Origin: an uncultured Flavihumibacter sp.
Lineage (GTDB): Bacteria; Bacteroidota; Bacteroidia; Chitinophagales; Chitinophagaceae
Assembly (NCBI GenBank): GCA_902168105.1
Contig: CABHOY010000044.1
Coordinates: 35,026-99,025, forward strand
Direction of reading: 5' to 3'
Length of the DNA: 64,000 nt
Shown here: in pieces, positions 34,295 to 42,399 of the stretch
Position numbering within the stretch: the stretch's first letter is position 1
Layout of the letters: the number at the start of each line of letters is the position of its first letter
Translations under genes and position numbers: made by a program
The notes under the pieces: model-generated
The model's database searches: none
Told to the model about the DNA's origin: nothing
Seen by the model: only the letters and a program-made list of their open reading frames with translations

Positions 34295-36184
34295 TTACTC
34301 TCCCTTAGAAAATCTCTTAGACTGTTCCTTCCTCAACATCTTTGTTTTAGCCAGGAACCTGTAGCTGCTTCGTCTTAATGAAATCTCTCTTTGATGTTCA
34401 TCATCTCCGTCGCGCCTTTTGCGATAAGTGGAAAGTATCAGATGTTTTGTAATAACACCGGTCACTTTCTCCCTGTTTTGTCTGGAAACTACTGGCAACA
34501 GATCCAGTTTATGCTCTTCCATTAAAGTAATGGCGGTAAGTAAAGTGCTGGATGGATATACAAAGACCTGTTCATACTTCAACTCAGACATAGTGGTATT
34601 GCCTTTTATTACTCCTTCATACAGCTCTTTTAAATTCATCACTCCGCAAGGCTTATCCTCGCTGTTAAAAATAATAGCGCCGTATCCGTTTTGTATTTTT
34701 GATCCTGATGATTCCAGTACTTCTTTAATACTTTCGTTTTCCCACACTGCCGGTACATTTTTATCCATCACCTCTTCCACTGTCAGTTCACGTAAAATGT
34801 CCGGTTCATAAGCATCAGGCGTTGGTACACCTCGTCTGTTGATCTTTTCCGTCATTATCGAACTTTTCATCATAAAGAAGGAAACGCAGTAGGATGCTGT
34901 ACATGCGCCTAATAATGGTAACAATCCGTGTGGTTGTAAGGTGGTTTCAAAGGCAAAAACTATCGAAGTTAACAGCGCTCTTGCTGAACCGGCAAACATG
35001 GCAGCCATGCCTATGAGTGCACAGGTAGGCAGGCTGATGCCGATCTGGGGAAACAGGGTTGTTACAATAACACCAAGACCTAAACCGGTAGCTCCTCCGA
35101 TCGTTAACAACGGCGCGAGGGTTCCTCCTGATGTGCCACTTCCTAAAGAAACGGACCAGGAAATAAATTTAAGAAAGCACAATCCCAGTATAAGTTGAAT
35201 GCTTATGTTCCCACTCAGCAGTTGAGAAATATTACTATAGCCAACTCCCATAGTATATGGGGCAAAATAACCTGTTATACCTACTGCCAGGGATCCTATT
35301 GCCGGCCACCACATCCAGTGAATAGGCAATTTTTCAAACATGTCTTCAATGAAATAGACACTTTTGGTAACAACAGCTGCAATCAGACCTATCACTGCAC
35401 CCATGACTACGTAGCAGATCATCGCTTCAGTCCCTGCGGCTGGAATATCAGGCATTGAAAATACCGGGGCATTGCTGAAAAGAGCATAGTGCATAGCGGC
35501 GCCAGTTGCGCAGGCTAATGCTACAGGTATAATAGAACGTGGAGAAAATTCAAATAACAGTAATTCAATGGCAAGTAATACTGCTGCTACCGGAGTTCCG
35601 AATATAGCAGCCATACCAGCCGTAGCGCCCGCCGTTAACATGATCTTACGCTCATTAGGCGAAATATGCATGATCTGCCCGGCAAGTGAACCAAATGCAC
35701 CGCCGGTAGAAATGATAGGGCCTTCGGCTCCAAAGGGGCCGCCTGTACCTATGGATATAGCGGCAGATAGCGGCTTTAACAGCGTAATAATGGGCTTAAT
35801 ACGACTTTTATTTGTCAGCACCTGTTCCATCGCTTCTGGTATTCCATGCCCACGTATAGCTGATGATCCGACACGTGCCATAATGCCCACCAATAGGCCA
35901 CCTATCACCGGTACAATGATTACCCACCAGCCGAGATGATTGCCCGCGGGGCCACCTTCTTCAATTGAAAATTCTCCGTAAAATGAAAGATTAGTAATAA
36001 GGCTGATCAATGCGACCAGTGCCTTAGCGACAAAACCTATTATAATGGCGTTAAATATTACCTGAATGCTTAAGTATAGAACTCTTTTGGACATCAGAGG
36101 CCGGTTCTCTTCCTGTTCCCTTTCAATATTTAGGTCTAGGGACGGCGCTATTGAAATAGATTCGTCAATATCTTTATTGCGCAT
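34295..36184 (-). CDS. ClC-family chloride channel/transporter with CBS pair
   Basis: 629 residues, about 10-12 membrane spans. ClC selectivity motifs are present: RGHGIPEA, GGPFGAEGPII with the gating glutamate, and GSGTSGGTLAPLL. Two CBS domains occupy about residues 460-590 (VEEVMDKNVPAVWENES and following). It moves Cl- or another anion, as a channel or H+ antiporter. A Crp/Fnr gene is divergent, and operator-like dyads lie before both, hinting at direct regulation. Confidence 0.92.
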   Translation of the reverse strand: MRNKDIDESISIAPSLDLNIEREQEENRPLMSKRVLYLSIQVIFNAIIIGFVAKALVALISLITNLSFYGEFSIEEGGPAGNHLGWWVIIVPVIGGLLVGIMARVGSSAIRGHGIPEAMEQVLTNKSRIKPIITLLKPLSAAISIGTGGPFGAEGPIISTGGAFGSLAGQIMHISPNERKIMLTAGATAGMAAIFGTPVAAVLLAIELLLFEFSPRSIIPVALACATGAAMHYALFSNAPVFSMPDIPAAGTEAMICYVVMGAVIGLIAAVVTKSVYFIEDMFEKLPIHWMWWPAIGSLAVGITGYFAPYTMGVGYSNISQLLSGNISIQLILGLCFLKFISWSVSLGSGTSGGTLAPLLTIGGATGLGLGVIVTTLFPQIGISLPTCALIGMAAMFAGSARALLTSIVFAFETTLQPHGLLPLLGACTASYCVSFFMMKSSIMTEKINRRGVPTPDAYEPDILRELTVEEVMDKNVPAVWENESIKEVLESSGSKIQNGYGAIIFNSEDKPCGVMNLKELYEGVIKGNTTMSELKYEQVFVYPSSTLLTAITLMEEHKLDLLPVVSRQNREKVTGVITKHLILSTYRKRRDGDDEHQREISLRRSSYRFLAKTKMLRKEQSKRFSKGE

Positions 36185-36207
36185 AAAATTGTTGTTTATT
36201 GTGCAAA

Positions 36208-36227
36208 AGTATTGCTAAAACAACATT
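36208..36227. promoter_or_regulatory. Imperfect Crp/Fnr-like dyad near the ClC start
   Basis: AGTATTGCTAAAACAACATT matches the perfect dyad at 36261 at 14 of 20 positions, keeping the ATTGC..AAACAA core. It lies 24 bp upstream of the ClC ATG. Confidence 0.35.
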
Positions 36228-36260
36228 TTATTAAATTTATTTATTAAAATTAGCTTAGAA

Positions 36261-36280
36261 AACATTGCCTAAACAATGTT
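36261..36280. promoter_or_regulatory. Perfect dyad before the Crp/Fnr gene
   Basis: AACATTG-CCTAAA-CAATGTT, arms of 7 bp with 6-bp spacer, 15 bp before the regulator's ATG. Geometry fits Crp/Fnr-type operators, so autoregulation is likely. Confidence 0.5.
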
Positions 36281-36295
36281 TTTGTAACTTTGACT

Positions 36296-36967
36296 ATGCA
36301 GCATCACACCAATTGCTTCCTGAAGAAGTATTCGTTACCTGAATGGGAAGCCGCTATTGATAATAACTCTAAGTTGTTGAATTTCAAGAAAGGACAGGCG
36401 ATATTCCGGGAAGATGAGCCTGTAACAGGATTTTATTTTCTTCATGAAGGAAAGGTTAAAATACATAAGAAGTGGGGAGACGATAAGGAACTTATCATCA
36501 AATTAGCGAAGGAAGGCGATGTGCTAGGGCATAGGGGAATAGCCGCAGAGCAGTATTATCCTGTCTCTGCAACTGCCATCGAAGATGCATCAGTTTGCTT
36601 CATTACGACAGCATTTCTCAAAACTACCCTCAGGATCAATCCTGAACTTACTTACCAGTTAATGCTATATTATGCCAGAGACCTGCAGGAGGCCGAAAAG
36701 GGTATGCGGAATATGGTACATATGGACGTAAAAAGCCGTATTGCAGATACATTACTGAAAATCGCTGACGTATTTGGTTGTCATGAAGACGGGACCATTA
36801 AAGGCACCCTGACCAGACAAGATGTTGCGTCTTACGCGGGAACAACCTATGAAACAATATTTAAAGTAATGAACGAGTTTTCTGCTGATCATATCCTTGA
36901 ACTTTCAGGGAAAACGATCATTATTAAGAACAGGGAGAAATTATTCTCACTTATAAAGCAGGGATAA
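36296..36967 (+). CDS. Crp/Fnr-family transcriptional regulator
   Basis: I start at the ATG of MQHHTNCFLKKY (36296); an in-frame TTG lies just upstream. A cNMP-type barrel (FKKGQAIFREDEPVTGFYFLHEG) is followed by a dimer helix and winged helix-turn-helix (TLTRQDVASYAGTTYETIFKVMNEF). The four-Cys pattern of Fnr iron-sulfur sensors is absent. It probably regulates itself and the divergent ClC gene through the two dyads. Confidence 0.88.
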   Translation: MQHHTNCFLKKYSLPEWEAAIDNNSKLLNFKKGQAIFREDEPVTGFYFLHEGKVKIHKKWGDDKELIIKLAKEGDVLGHRGIAAEQYYPVSATAIEDASVCFITTAFLKTTLRINPELTYQLMLYYARDLQEAEKGMRNMVHMDVKSRIADTLLKIADVFGCHEDGTIKGTLTRQDVASYAGTTYETIFKVMNEFSADHILELSGKTIIIKNREKLFSLIKQG

Positions 36968-36989
36968 TAACACATAGGTATATTCTTCG

Positions 36990-37084
36990 TTTTTAACCCC
37001 GTCAGCGACTACACGCCTGAAGTCCAATCCTGGATCAAGTCGACGTTTATTCCGGATATCGGCCGGGAGTTTAAAAAAAGATAA
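36990..37084 (+). pseudogene. Possible coding remnant after the Crp/Fnr gene
   Basis: In the regulator's own frame, after its stop codons, about 30 codons read protein-like (NPVSDYTPEVQSWIKSTF...GREFKKR) up to a TAA. There is no start codon. It could be the tail of a lost gene; I cannot name the family. Confidence 0.2.
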
Positions 37085-37147
37085 GGTCCAAGTAGTCATT
37101 TAAGCGATTATGAGGAACTTCGTTTATTTTTTATACATCCTCTTTTT

Positions 37148-37861
37148 TTAAAATTTCAAAAAGTCTATCAAAAGACCCAAAAGTACCAGCGATAAAGAAA
37201 ATACAATCATTCCCAATATGTAGGATACTAATGCTTTAAAATAGCTTGCCACTTTCTTTTGATCGAAAAATTGCCCGATCGCCCAGGTAGAATATAGCAT
37301 GGCCAGAGCGCCTGAAATATTCATTAGACTTACTTTTGTTAATCCTTCAATAAGGGCGAAGACAGAAAATAATAACATGCCGATTCCCATTATAAAACAT
37401 AATAGGATCAATATTTCAAAAAAGTTGTAATCATACTTTCTGAAAAAAAGTTTAGCCCAAAAAGCGATGTACATTCCCATTATAATGTTTGCATAACCAT
37501 AATGATGTTGTATCCAGGAGAAGATTATGCCTATAGCAGATTGCTTCGCTCCATCAAAATTGACATACCCTTTTTCAATGTGGAAGAAATTACTGGTTAA
37601 TGTATATATTAGTGAGGTTATTATGATAAATATTATAGGTTTTACAAGTCTACTTCTATTGGCTGCAATGAATTCTTTTACATTTTGACCTGGCCGGGTC
37701 AACAATTCTTTTATGGTAAAAAATATACCCTTGTCAAAATGTAAGATATGCCAGATTTCATGCAGGACGTAGTCCTTATCAATTCTTTTAATTTGTATTG
37801 GTTGACCACAATTGCCACAGAAATTGGTGTCTACTGTACTGCGGCAGTTGCTGCAGGTCAT
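37148..37861 (-). CDS. DUF3667 membrane protein with N-terminal zinc ribbon
   Basis: I start at MTCSNC (37861); an ATG 15 bases upstream is also possible. Paired CxxC motifs (CSNC, CGNCGQ) form a small zinc ribbon. An amphipathic segment (HILHFDKGIFFTIKELLTRPG) typical of DUF3667 and about five membrane helices follow. The function of this Bacteroidota family is unknown. It is a single gene. Confidence 0.75.
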   Translation of the reverse strand: MTCSNCRSTVDTNFCGNCGQPIQIKRIDKDYVLHEIWHILHFDKGIFFTIKELLTRPGQNVKEFIAANRSRLVKPIIFIIITSLIYTLTSNFFHIEKGYVNFDGAKQSAIGIIFSWIQHHYGYANIIMGMYIAFWAKLFFRKYDYNFFEILILLCFIMGIGMLLFSVFALIEGLTKVSLMNISGALAMLYSTWAIGQFFDQKKVASYFKALVSYILGMIVFSLSLVLLGLLIDFLKF

Positions 37862-37978
37862 CGTATTAATGAGCATAGCTGAGATAATTTATCGGATAGG
37901 AGGTTGTATTTAGATTTAATGATTCATTAAGCCTGAAAAAGATTTTTACAAAAAAAGCCATAATAACGCTTTTGAGGC

Positions 37979-37994
37979 CTACACTTTAGTGTAG
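37979..37994. promoter_or_regulatory. Palindrome before the LuxR-type gene
   Basis: CTACACT-TT-AGTGTAG, perfect 7-bp arms, 65 bp upstream of the chosen ATG. It suits a dimeric helix-turn-helix protein, possibly the LuxR-type regulator itself. Confidence 0.35.
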
Positions 37995-38058
37995 ATTTCA
38001 ATACCGTTACGAGGTGGGTGCTGACAATATAAGTGCCATATTATCAATTACTTTTGGA

Positions 38059-38820
38059 ATGAAAAATCATGCTCAGTCTGGGCTATTTACCAAGAATAAT
38101 CTGGGTGAAATTCCAGCGACAGACCGTTTAAAGCAAAACAATTACCTGGAAGCCATAAAAGCCTTTGCGAGGTTGACGTACGAAAGCATCTATGTCATCG
38201 ACTATGAGCATATGATATTTGAGTACGTATCGGAAAATCCGTTATTTCTCTGTGGATATTCTCCGGAGGAAGTGCTAAAATTGGGCTACGAGTTCTATTT
38301 TAGAAATGTTCCCGAAAATGACCTGACAATGTTGAATATTATCAATGAGGCAGGCTTTAATTTTTTTAAAAGGTTATCTGATGATGACAAGATGGAATAT
38401 AGCATAACATATGATTTTCACCTGGCAGATAAAGATGGCAGGCAGATGCTTATTAATCATAAACTTACCCCGTTATTTTTGACAAGCGAAGGCAGGTTAT
38501 GGAAGGCAATGTGCATTGTTTCTATTTCCCACCATAAGACCGCAGGCAATGTTTGTATATATAAGCAGGGAGCTGGAGAAATGTGGCAATTGGATTTAAA
38601 AAATCTTGCTTGGGCGAAGTCAGAAAAGCCGAAACTTAATAAGAGAGAAATAGAGGTTTTACACCTGCACGCGCAGGGGTTAACGATTAACGAGATTGCG
38701 GAGAAGATATTCGTTGCTCCTGATACTGTTAAATACTACAGGAGACGAATTTTCGATCGTTTAAATGTAAGCAATATGGTCGAAGCACTTTCCTATGCAG
38801 TAAACAACAAGATTATTTAA
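38059..38820 (+). CDS. PAS-like domain LuxR-family regulator
   Basis: I start at the ATG of MKNHAQSG (38059); a GTG at 38014 extends the frame. A PAS-like sensory domain spans about 40-150 (YVIDYEHMIFEYVSENP), and a C-terminal GerE/LuxR helix-turn-helix has LNKREIEVLHLHAQGLTINEIAEKI written across about residues 195-220. It probably senses a cytoplasmic cue. It stands alone, with a palindrome upstream and a terminator downstream. Targets unknown. Confidence 0.82.
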   Translation: MKNHAQSGLFTKNNLGEIPATDRLKQNNYLEAIKAFARLTYESIYVIDYEHMIFEYVSENPLFLCGYSPEEVLKLGYEFYFRNVPENDLTMLNIINEAGFNFFKRLSDDDKMEYSITYDFHLADKDGRQMLINHKLTPLFLTSEGRLWKAMCIVSISHHKTAGNVCIYKQGAGEMWQLDLKNLAWAKSEKPKLNKREIEVLHLHAQGLTINEIAEKIFVAPDTVKYYRRRIFDRLNVSNMVEALSYAVNNKII

Positions 38821-38880
38821 TGGGGTGCAGCGTTGAATTAATCAATCATCTATAATGGGAGATCCCTTACGCGAGGTAAA

Positions 38881-38912
38881 AAAAAAGGGTCGCTCGATTG
38901 AGCAACCCTTTT
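38881..38912. terminator. Bidirectional terminator between LuxR gene and tRNA-Glu
   Basis: AAAAGGGT pairs with ACCCTTTT and an inner GCTC with GAGC around GATT; A- and T-runs flank it on both sides. Confidence 0.8.
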
Positions 38913-38919
38913 ATTACGT

Positions 38920-38994
38920 TGGTACCGCGTACGGGAGTCGAACCCGTCATTCCTCCGTGAAAGGGAGGCGTCTTAGCCGATTGACCAACGCGGC
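38920..38994 (-). tRNA. tRNA-Glu (anticodon TTC)
   Basis: On the minus strand a 72-nt cloverleaf plus encoded CCA can be folded. The acceptor GCCGCGT pairs with ACGCGGT (first pair G-U), the anticodon stem CCTCC/GGAGG holds loop CTTTCAC, giving anticodon TTC, and the T-arm is ACGGG-TTCGACT-CCCGT. A good promoter lies just upstream. Confidence 0.93.
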
Positions 38995-39012
38995 TTTTCC
39001 CGTTTGGGATTG

Positions 39013-39041
39013 CAAAGGTATGTAAATACTTTAAACCGCAA
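39013..39041 (-). promoter_or_regulatory. Promoter of tRNA-Glu
   Basis: On the minus strand a TTG (39039-39041) is followed after 18 bp by TACCTTTG (39013-39020), matching the Bacteroidota consensus TTG-N~19-TAnnTTTG, 18 bp before the tRNA 5' end. Confidence 0.65.
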
Positions 39042-39094
39042 AATTTTTTTTAAATATTTTCAATGCGCACAGAATATATCACCTTTGTACTACT

Positions 39095-39481
39095 ATGGGA
39101 AAACTGAACATACTTATAGCAGAAAACGATGCAAATGGCAAGGTCCTGATACAGGAGTCATTTGCCGATACCGGGCTATTTAATGTGGTGGCCGTGGCAG
39201 AGGATGGAAAGATCCTCAAAGATATCATGGAGGAATCCGATATCTTATTTCCTGACGTGATCCTGTCCGCAGCAGGTCATGGATATGACGTCTTATATTA
39301 TATCAAAAGAAATGATGCTTTCCGGGAAATTCCTGTCGTAACATACTCAGCTTCAGATAGCGGCAGCGAAGAAAAAAAGTGTCAGCAAATGGGCGCGTTG
39401 AAACATTTCATCAAACCCGATAATGTACCAGGCTATCAGAAAATGGCTAAAGAACTATATGACCTGTTACTCGGAGAATAG
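39095..39481 (+). CDS. Degenerate receiver-domain protein lacking the phosphoacceptor Asp
   Basis: 128 residues, a single receiver fold: acidic pair E10/D12 in IAENDANG, a VVTYSAS switch strand and Lys in HFIKP. The strand that should end in the phosphorylated Asp reads FPDVILSAAGHG, with Ser58/Ala59 at that place. It cannot be phosphorylated in the normal way and may be a constitutive or protein-binding pseudo-receiver. No kinase gene is adjacent. Confidence 0.65.
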   Translation: MGKLNILIAENDANGKVLIQESFADTGLFNVVAVAEDGKILKDIMEESDILFPDVILSAAGHGYDVLYYIKRNDAFREIPVVTYSASDSGSEEKKCQQMGALKHFIKPDNVPGYQKMAKELYDLLLGE

Positions 39482-39556
39482 ACAATCCTGCTTACCATTC
39501 ATACTGACCAGCCACTCCACAGTTGGCTTGTAATACCTTATTTACAAATTAGTGAG

Positions 39557-39587
39557 AGCCATGACTAAGCGGTCATGGCTTTTTTTA
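39557..39587 (+). terminator. Terminator of the receiver-like gene
   Basis: AGCCATGAC and GTCATGGCT are perfect 9-bp arms around 6 nt, followed by TTTTTTA. Confidence 0.85.
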
Positions 39588-39636
39588 TTGTCGTACTACA
39601 CAGAAGAAGTAGTGCGATAATATCCGTTTATTTCCT

Positions 39637-39753
39637 ACATCCCATAAATAACCTGTATACAACCCATATATAACCCGTATATAACCCATATCTCTTAAAT
39701 ATGGGTTATATACGGGTTATATATGGGTCATATATGGGTTATATATGGGTTAT
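39637..39753. repeat. Array of 11-bp units forming a 44-bp-arm inverted repeat
   Basis: Four units of ATAACCC(A/G)TAT type run from 39648 to 39691 (a degenerate fifth at 39637), then a 7-nt loop CTCTTAA, then five units in the reverse orientation (39699-39753). The inner 22 bp of each arm pair perfectly and the outer units have two mismatches each. The 11-bp period matches about one DNA helical turn. It could extrude as a cruciform, act as a phased binding array, or form a very long RNA hairpin. Confidence 0.85.
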
Positions 39754-40018
39754 CTCACAGAATGCACTACTATTACAGCTTTATAACGCTAGTTAATAAT
39801 AATATCTATGTTAATCGTTAAAAAATAGTATAGTTTACTAAATAAATTAATTACATGTGTTTGGTTTCCCACTTTAAGATCAGCAACCGGGACAATTGAA
39901 AAACAAGCGTATATGCTTTAGGTCATCGGGATAAAGCGATGGCTTTCATAGAATTCCAAATTGAACAATTGAGAAAGTTATGTAATTTGGCCCCGCCGCA
40001 ATCAACAAACTACTATTT

Positions 40019-41317
40019 ATGAATAGGAAGAACCTATTTCTATTACTTCTGGCTCTTTTTATATTCCGGGTTATTTATGGCTTATGCTCGGAATTCTGGT
40101 TCCCTGATGAATTACAAATATACCTGATAGGGCTTAAGTCCTTTACTACTGCTACCTGGCCTACTTACGGCCCGGATGTCGTGTATACGAATACGCAGAT
40201 CCCGGGAGGTTTGCAGGGTATATTCGTAAGCGCTGGTTTTTATATAGCCAGGCTACCGGAGATGCCTACCCTGATCGTCAATATTTTGTCTTTCGCCAGC
40301 CTGTCTTTACTGGCTTACTATATTACCCGCCGGGTAAAGGGCATTCCCGCCTGGATGGTTTGGGTGTTATGTATGACCACTCCCTGGACATTGTATTACA
40401 GTACGAGGGTCGTAAATCCTTCCTATGCAATCGCATTGGCTATTCCCTTCTTTATCTGCCTGCTGGAAGTACTGCCCATCAGTAAAGATAAGTTCATTTC
40501 TCCATCGTTGGCTTTCTTTGTAATGGGGCTTACAACCACCATGATCATGCAGCTGCACATGTCATGGGTATTGTTGTTGCCATATGCAGGAGTAGCAGTA
40601 CTGTTCTCATATCGTCTGGCAGGTATTAAAAGTACATCCGTTCGGGTGCTACTATACGTGGCAGGATTGATCGCCGGAGCCATGACGCTTATACCTACCT
40701 TGTTACACCCCGATCCTGAGGCTGGTAAGGTTGCGTCCAATATCGTATTCAATTGGAAGAATGCCGGCAATATTATAACCATTCTAACCAGGTACTGGTC
40801 TTTCGCTTCTTTTGAAGTGCCCTACGTAATGGGTAATTCCCAGGAGAAATGGGAAGTAATAAAAGAACAGATGTGGGTTACACCTTTCGTATTCTTCCTG
40901 CTGATAGTAGGATTTGTACAGGTCGGATTGTTTATCCTTTCTTATTTCGTTAAGACAGACAATGAAGAGTGGAAAAAAATGAGGTGGTTAAACCTGTTCA
41001 CATTCCTGTTGGTGTTCGCCAGCTTTTTCTTCTCGATCAAAGGGCCGTCCTCACATACTTTCTGTATGTTGTTGCCATTGCCGATGATCTATTCGTTCTA
41101 TTGTTATGAATGGCTGGTTTCAAAGAAGGCCTTTGTGATAAAAGTATTAGGTATCATCATCATCAGCGGCATCTTCTTTCATATCGGGCTGGGTATTTAT
41201 AATTTCCATCACAGGTCCCTCTACAAGGACAGGGCTAAAGTTGTGGAAGCGCTGGAAAAGAAGGACTATAAAATATTGGGAGAAAGGCGTTCAGATAAGT
41301 TAGGCTACGGCTATTAA
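40019..41317 (+). CDS. Polytopic membrane glycosyltransferase-like protein (GT39/ArnT type)
   Basis: 432 residues with about ten membrane helices. The first luminal loop has FWFPDELQ, where the acidic residues sit as in GT-C enzymes of the GT39/PMT/ArnT class. Such proteins transfer a sugar from a polyprenyl phosphate in the periplasm. Homology is only by architecture, so the class is likely but the acceptor unknown. It is a single gene with a strong terminator. Confidence 0.55.
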   Translation: MNRKNLFLLLLALFIFRVIYGLCSEFWFPDELQIYLIGLKSFTTATWPTYGPDVVYTNTQIPGGLQGIFVSAGFYIARLPEMPTLIVNILSFASLSLLAYYITRRVKGIPAWMVWVLCMTTPWTLYYSTRVVNPSYAIALAIPFFICLLEVLPISKDKFISPSLAFFVMGLTTTMIMQLHMSWVLLLPYAGVAVLFSYRLAGIKSTSVRVLLYVAGLIAGAMTLIPTLLHPDPEAGKVASNIVFNWKNAGNIITILTRYWSFASFEVPYVMGNSQEKWEVIKEQMWVTPFVFFLLIVGFVQVGLFILSYFVKTDNEEWKKMRWLNLFTFLLVFASFFFSIKGPSSHTFCMLLPLPMIYSFYCYEWLVSKKAFVIKVLGIIIISGIFFHIGLGIYNFHHRSLYKDRAKVVEALEKKDYKILGERRSDKLGYGY

Positions 41318-41370
41318 GCTGCCTGCATCTGAATGATCCTCCTTTCGCATTACAATGGGCATAAAAAAAA

Positions 41371-41399
41371 TGGAGCGTCTCTTATAAGGACGCTCCACT
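41371..41399. terminator. Bidirectional terminator
   Basis: GGAGCGTC and GACGCTCC close a 9-nt loop, with an A-run before and TTTTTT after. It separates convergent genes. Confidence 0.82.
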
Positions 41400-41416
41400 T
41401 TTTTATGCTTATTCCT

Positions 41417-42259
41417 TTACTTGAATATTACACCGAAGAAGGTGCGCATATCGTTCCAGGATGCAGTGTCAGCTGCTGCATTGTAAGCAATAGGCAGATT
41501 GAATTTTTTGCCGTTTGCAGTAGAGGCCGGATTGGTGAAGGCATGAGAAGCTCCTGCATACTCTTTGAAAGTGTAAGGAATGCTCAGTGAATCCAGTTGT
41601 TTCCTGAAAGTAGCTACTTCTTGTGGCGCTACAAACGGATCAGCTGCACCATGGCATACCAGGATCTGTGCCTTCGTCTGGCCTTTTACAGGTATTACAC
41701 CTGCAAGTCCGCCGTGGAAGCTAACGACGCCATTTACTGGCAGTCCCAGTTTCGCGCCATTTAATACCATAGAACCACCAAAGCAGTAACCGATCGCTGC
41801 TATGCGGGTAGTATCTGCCTGCGGATAGGTTTTGGCTTTTGCCAGAGCTGCCTGCAGTCGGCTAAAGCCCAGTTGAGGATTGACATAGAACGGCATAGCG
41901 TATGCTTTTGCCTGATCAGGATTATCAGCATGTTTGCCGCCGCCGTACATGTCTATACCGATAGCCAGGTAGCCCAGTTCTGCAAACTGTTTAGCCCTGG
42001 TCTTCACATAATCGTCCAGTCCCCACCATTCCGGTACGATCAGTACGATCGGCTTTTTGGCAGTGGTATCATCGCTGAAAGCTACAATGCTGTTCAGCGT
42101 TACGCTGTCTGCCTGAATAGCGACAGTTTCTTCTGTAATTGTAGGCTGAGTGGCGGTGCTGTCAGCTTTATGTTCTGATGCAGCTGGCTGGTTATTGCAG
42201 GCTGTCATGCATAATGCGATAACCGCCGGCGCGATCATTGTTGCGAAATTGAATTTCAT
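41417..42259 (-). CDS. Dienelactone-hydrolase family lipoprotein
   Basis: The start MKFNFATMIAP (42259) gives a proper lipoprotein signal with lipobox LCMTAC. The DLH fold has the cysteine nucleophile elbow GYCFGG near residue 165, Asp in HGAADPFV and His in GASHAF. It is probably an extracytoplasmic hydrolase of unknown ester or lactone substrate. Confidence 0.85.
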   Translation of the reverse strand: MKFNFATMIAPAVIALCMTACNNQPAASEHKADSTATQPTITEETVAIQADSVTLNSIVAFSDDTTAKKPIVLIVPEWWGLDDYVKTRAKQFAELGYLAIGIDMYGGGKHADNPDQAKAYAMPFYVNPQLGFSRLQAALAKAKTYPQADTTRIAAIGYCFGGSMVLNGAKLGLPVNGVVSFHGGLAGVIPVKGQTKAQILVCHGAADPFVAPQEVATFRKQLDSLSIPYTFKEYAGASHAFTNPASTANGKKFNLPIAYNAAADTASWNDMRTFFGVIFK

Positions 42260-42399
42260 GTGATAGTTATTGAGTGTTGTATTTTGGAAAAAGGGAATAA
42301 AGGTAGGCATTATACAGATTAGGCTGGTAGCCGTTTATCAAATAATGCAACATCTGGAAATCGTGCTAAAATTAGCGTACTATTCCCTAATTTCAAGGA

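Larger units (their letters stand above)
39482..40018. other. Gene-free region with a large inverted repeat
   Basis: 537 bp without a supported ORF. It holds a terminator at its left end and the 11-bp-unit cruciform array at 39637-39753; the last 260 bp are AT-rich and featureless to me. Confidence 0.6.

Noticed and set aside
39637..39753. CRISPR array
   Set aside because: Units are 11 bp, abut without spacers and reverse orientation at the centre; no cas gene.
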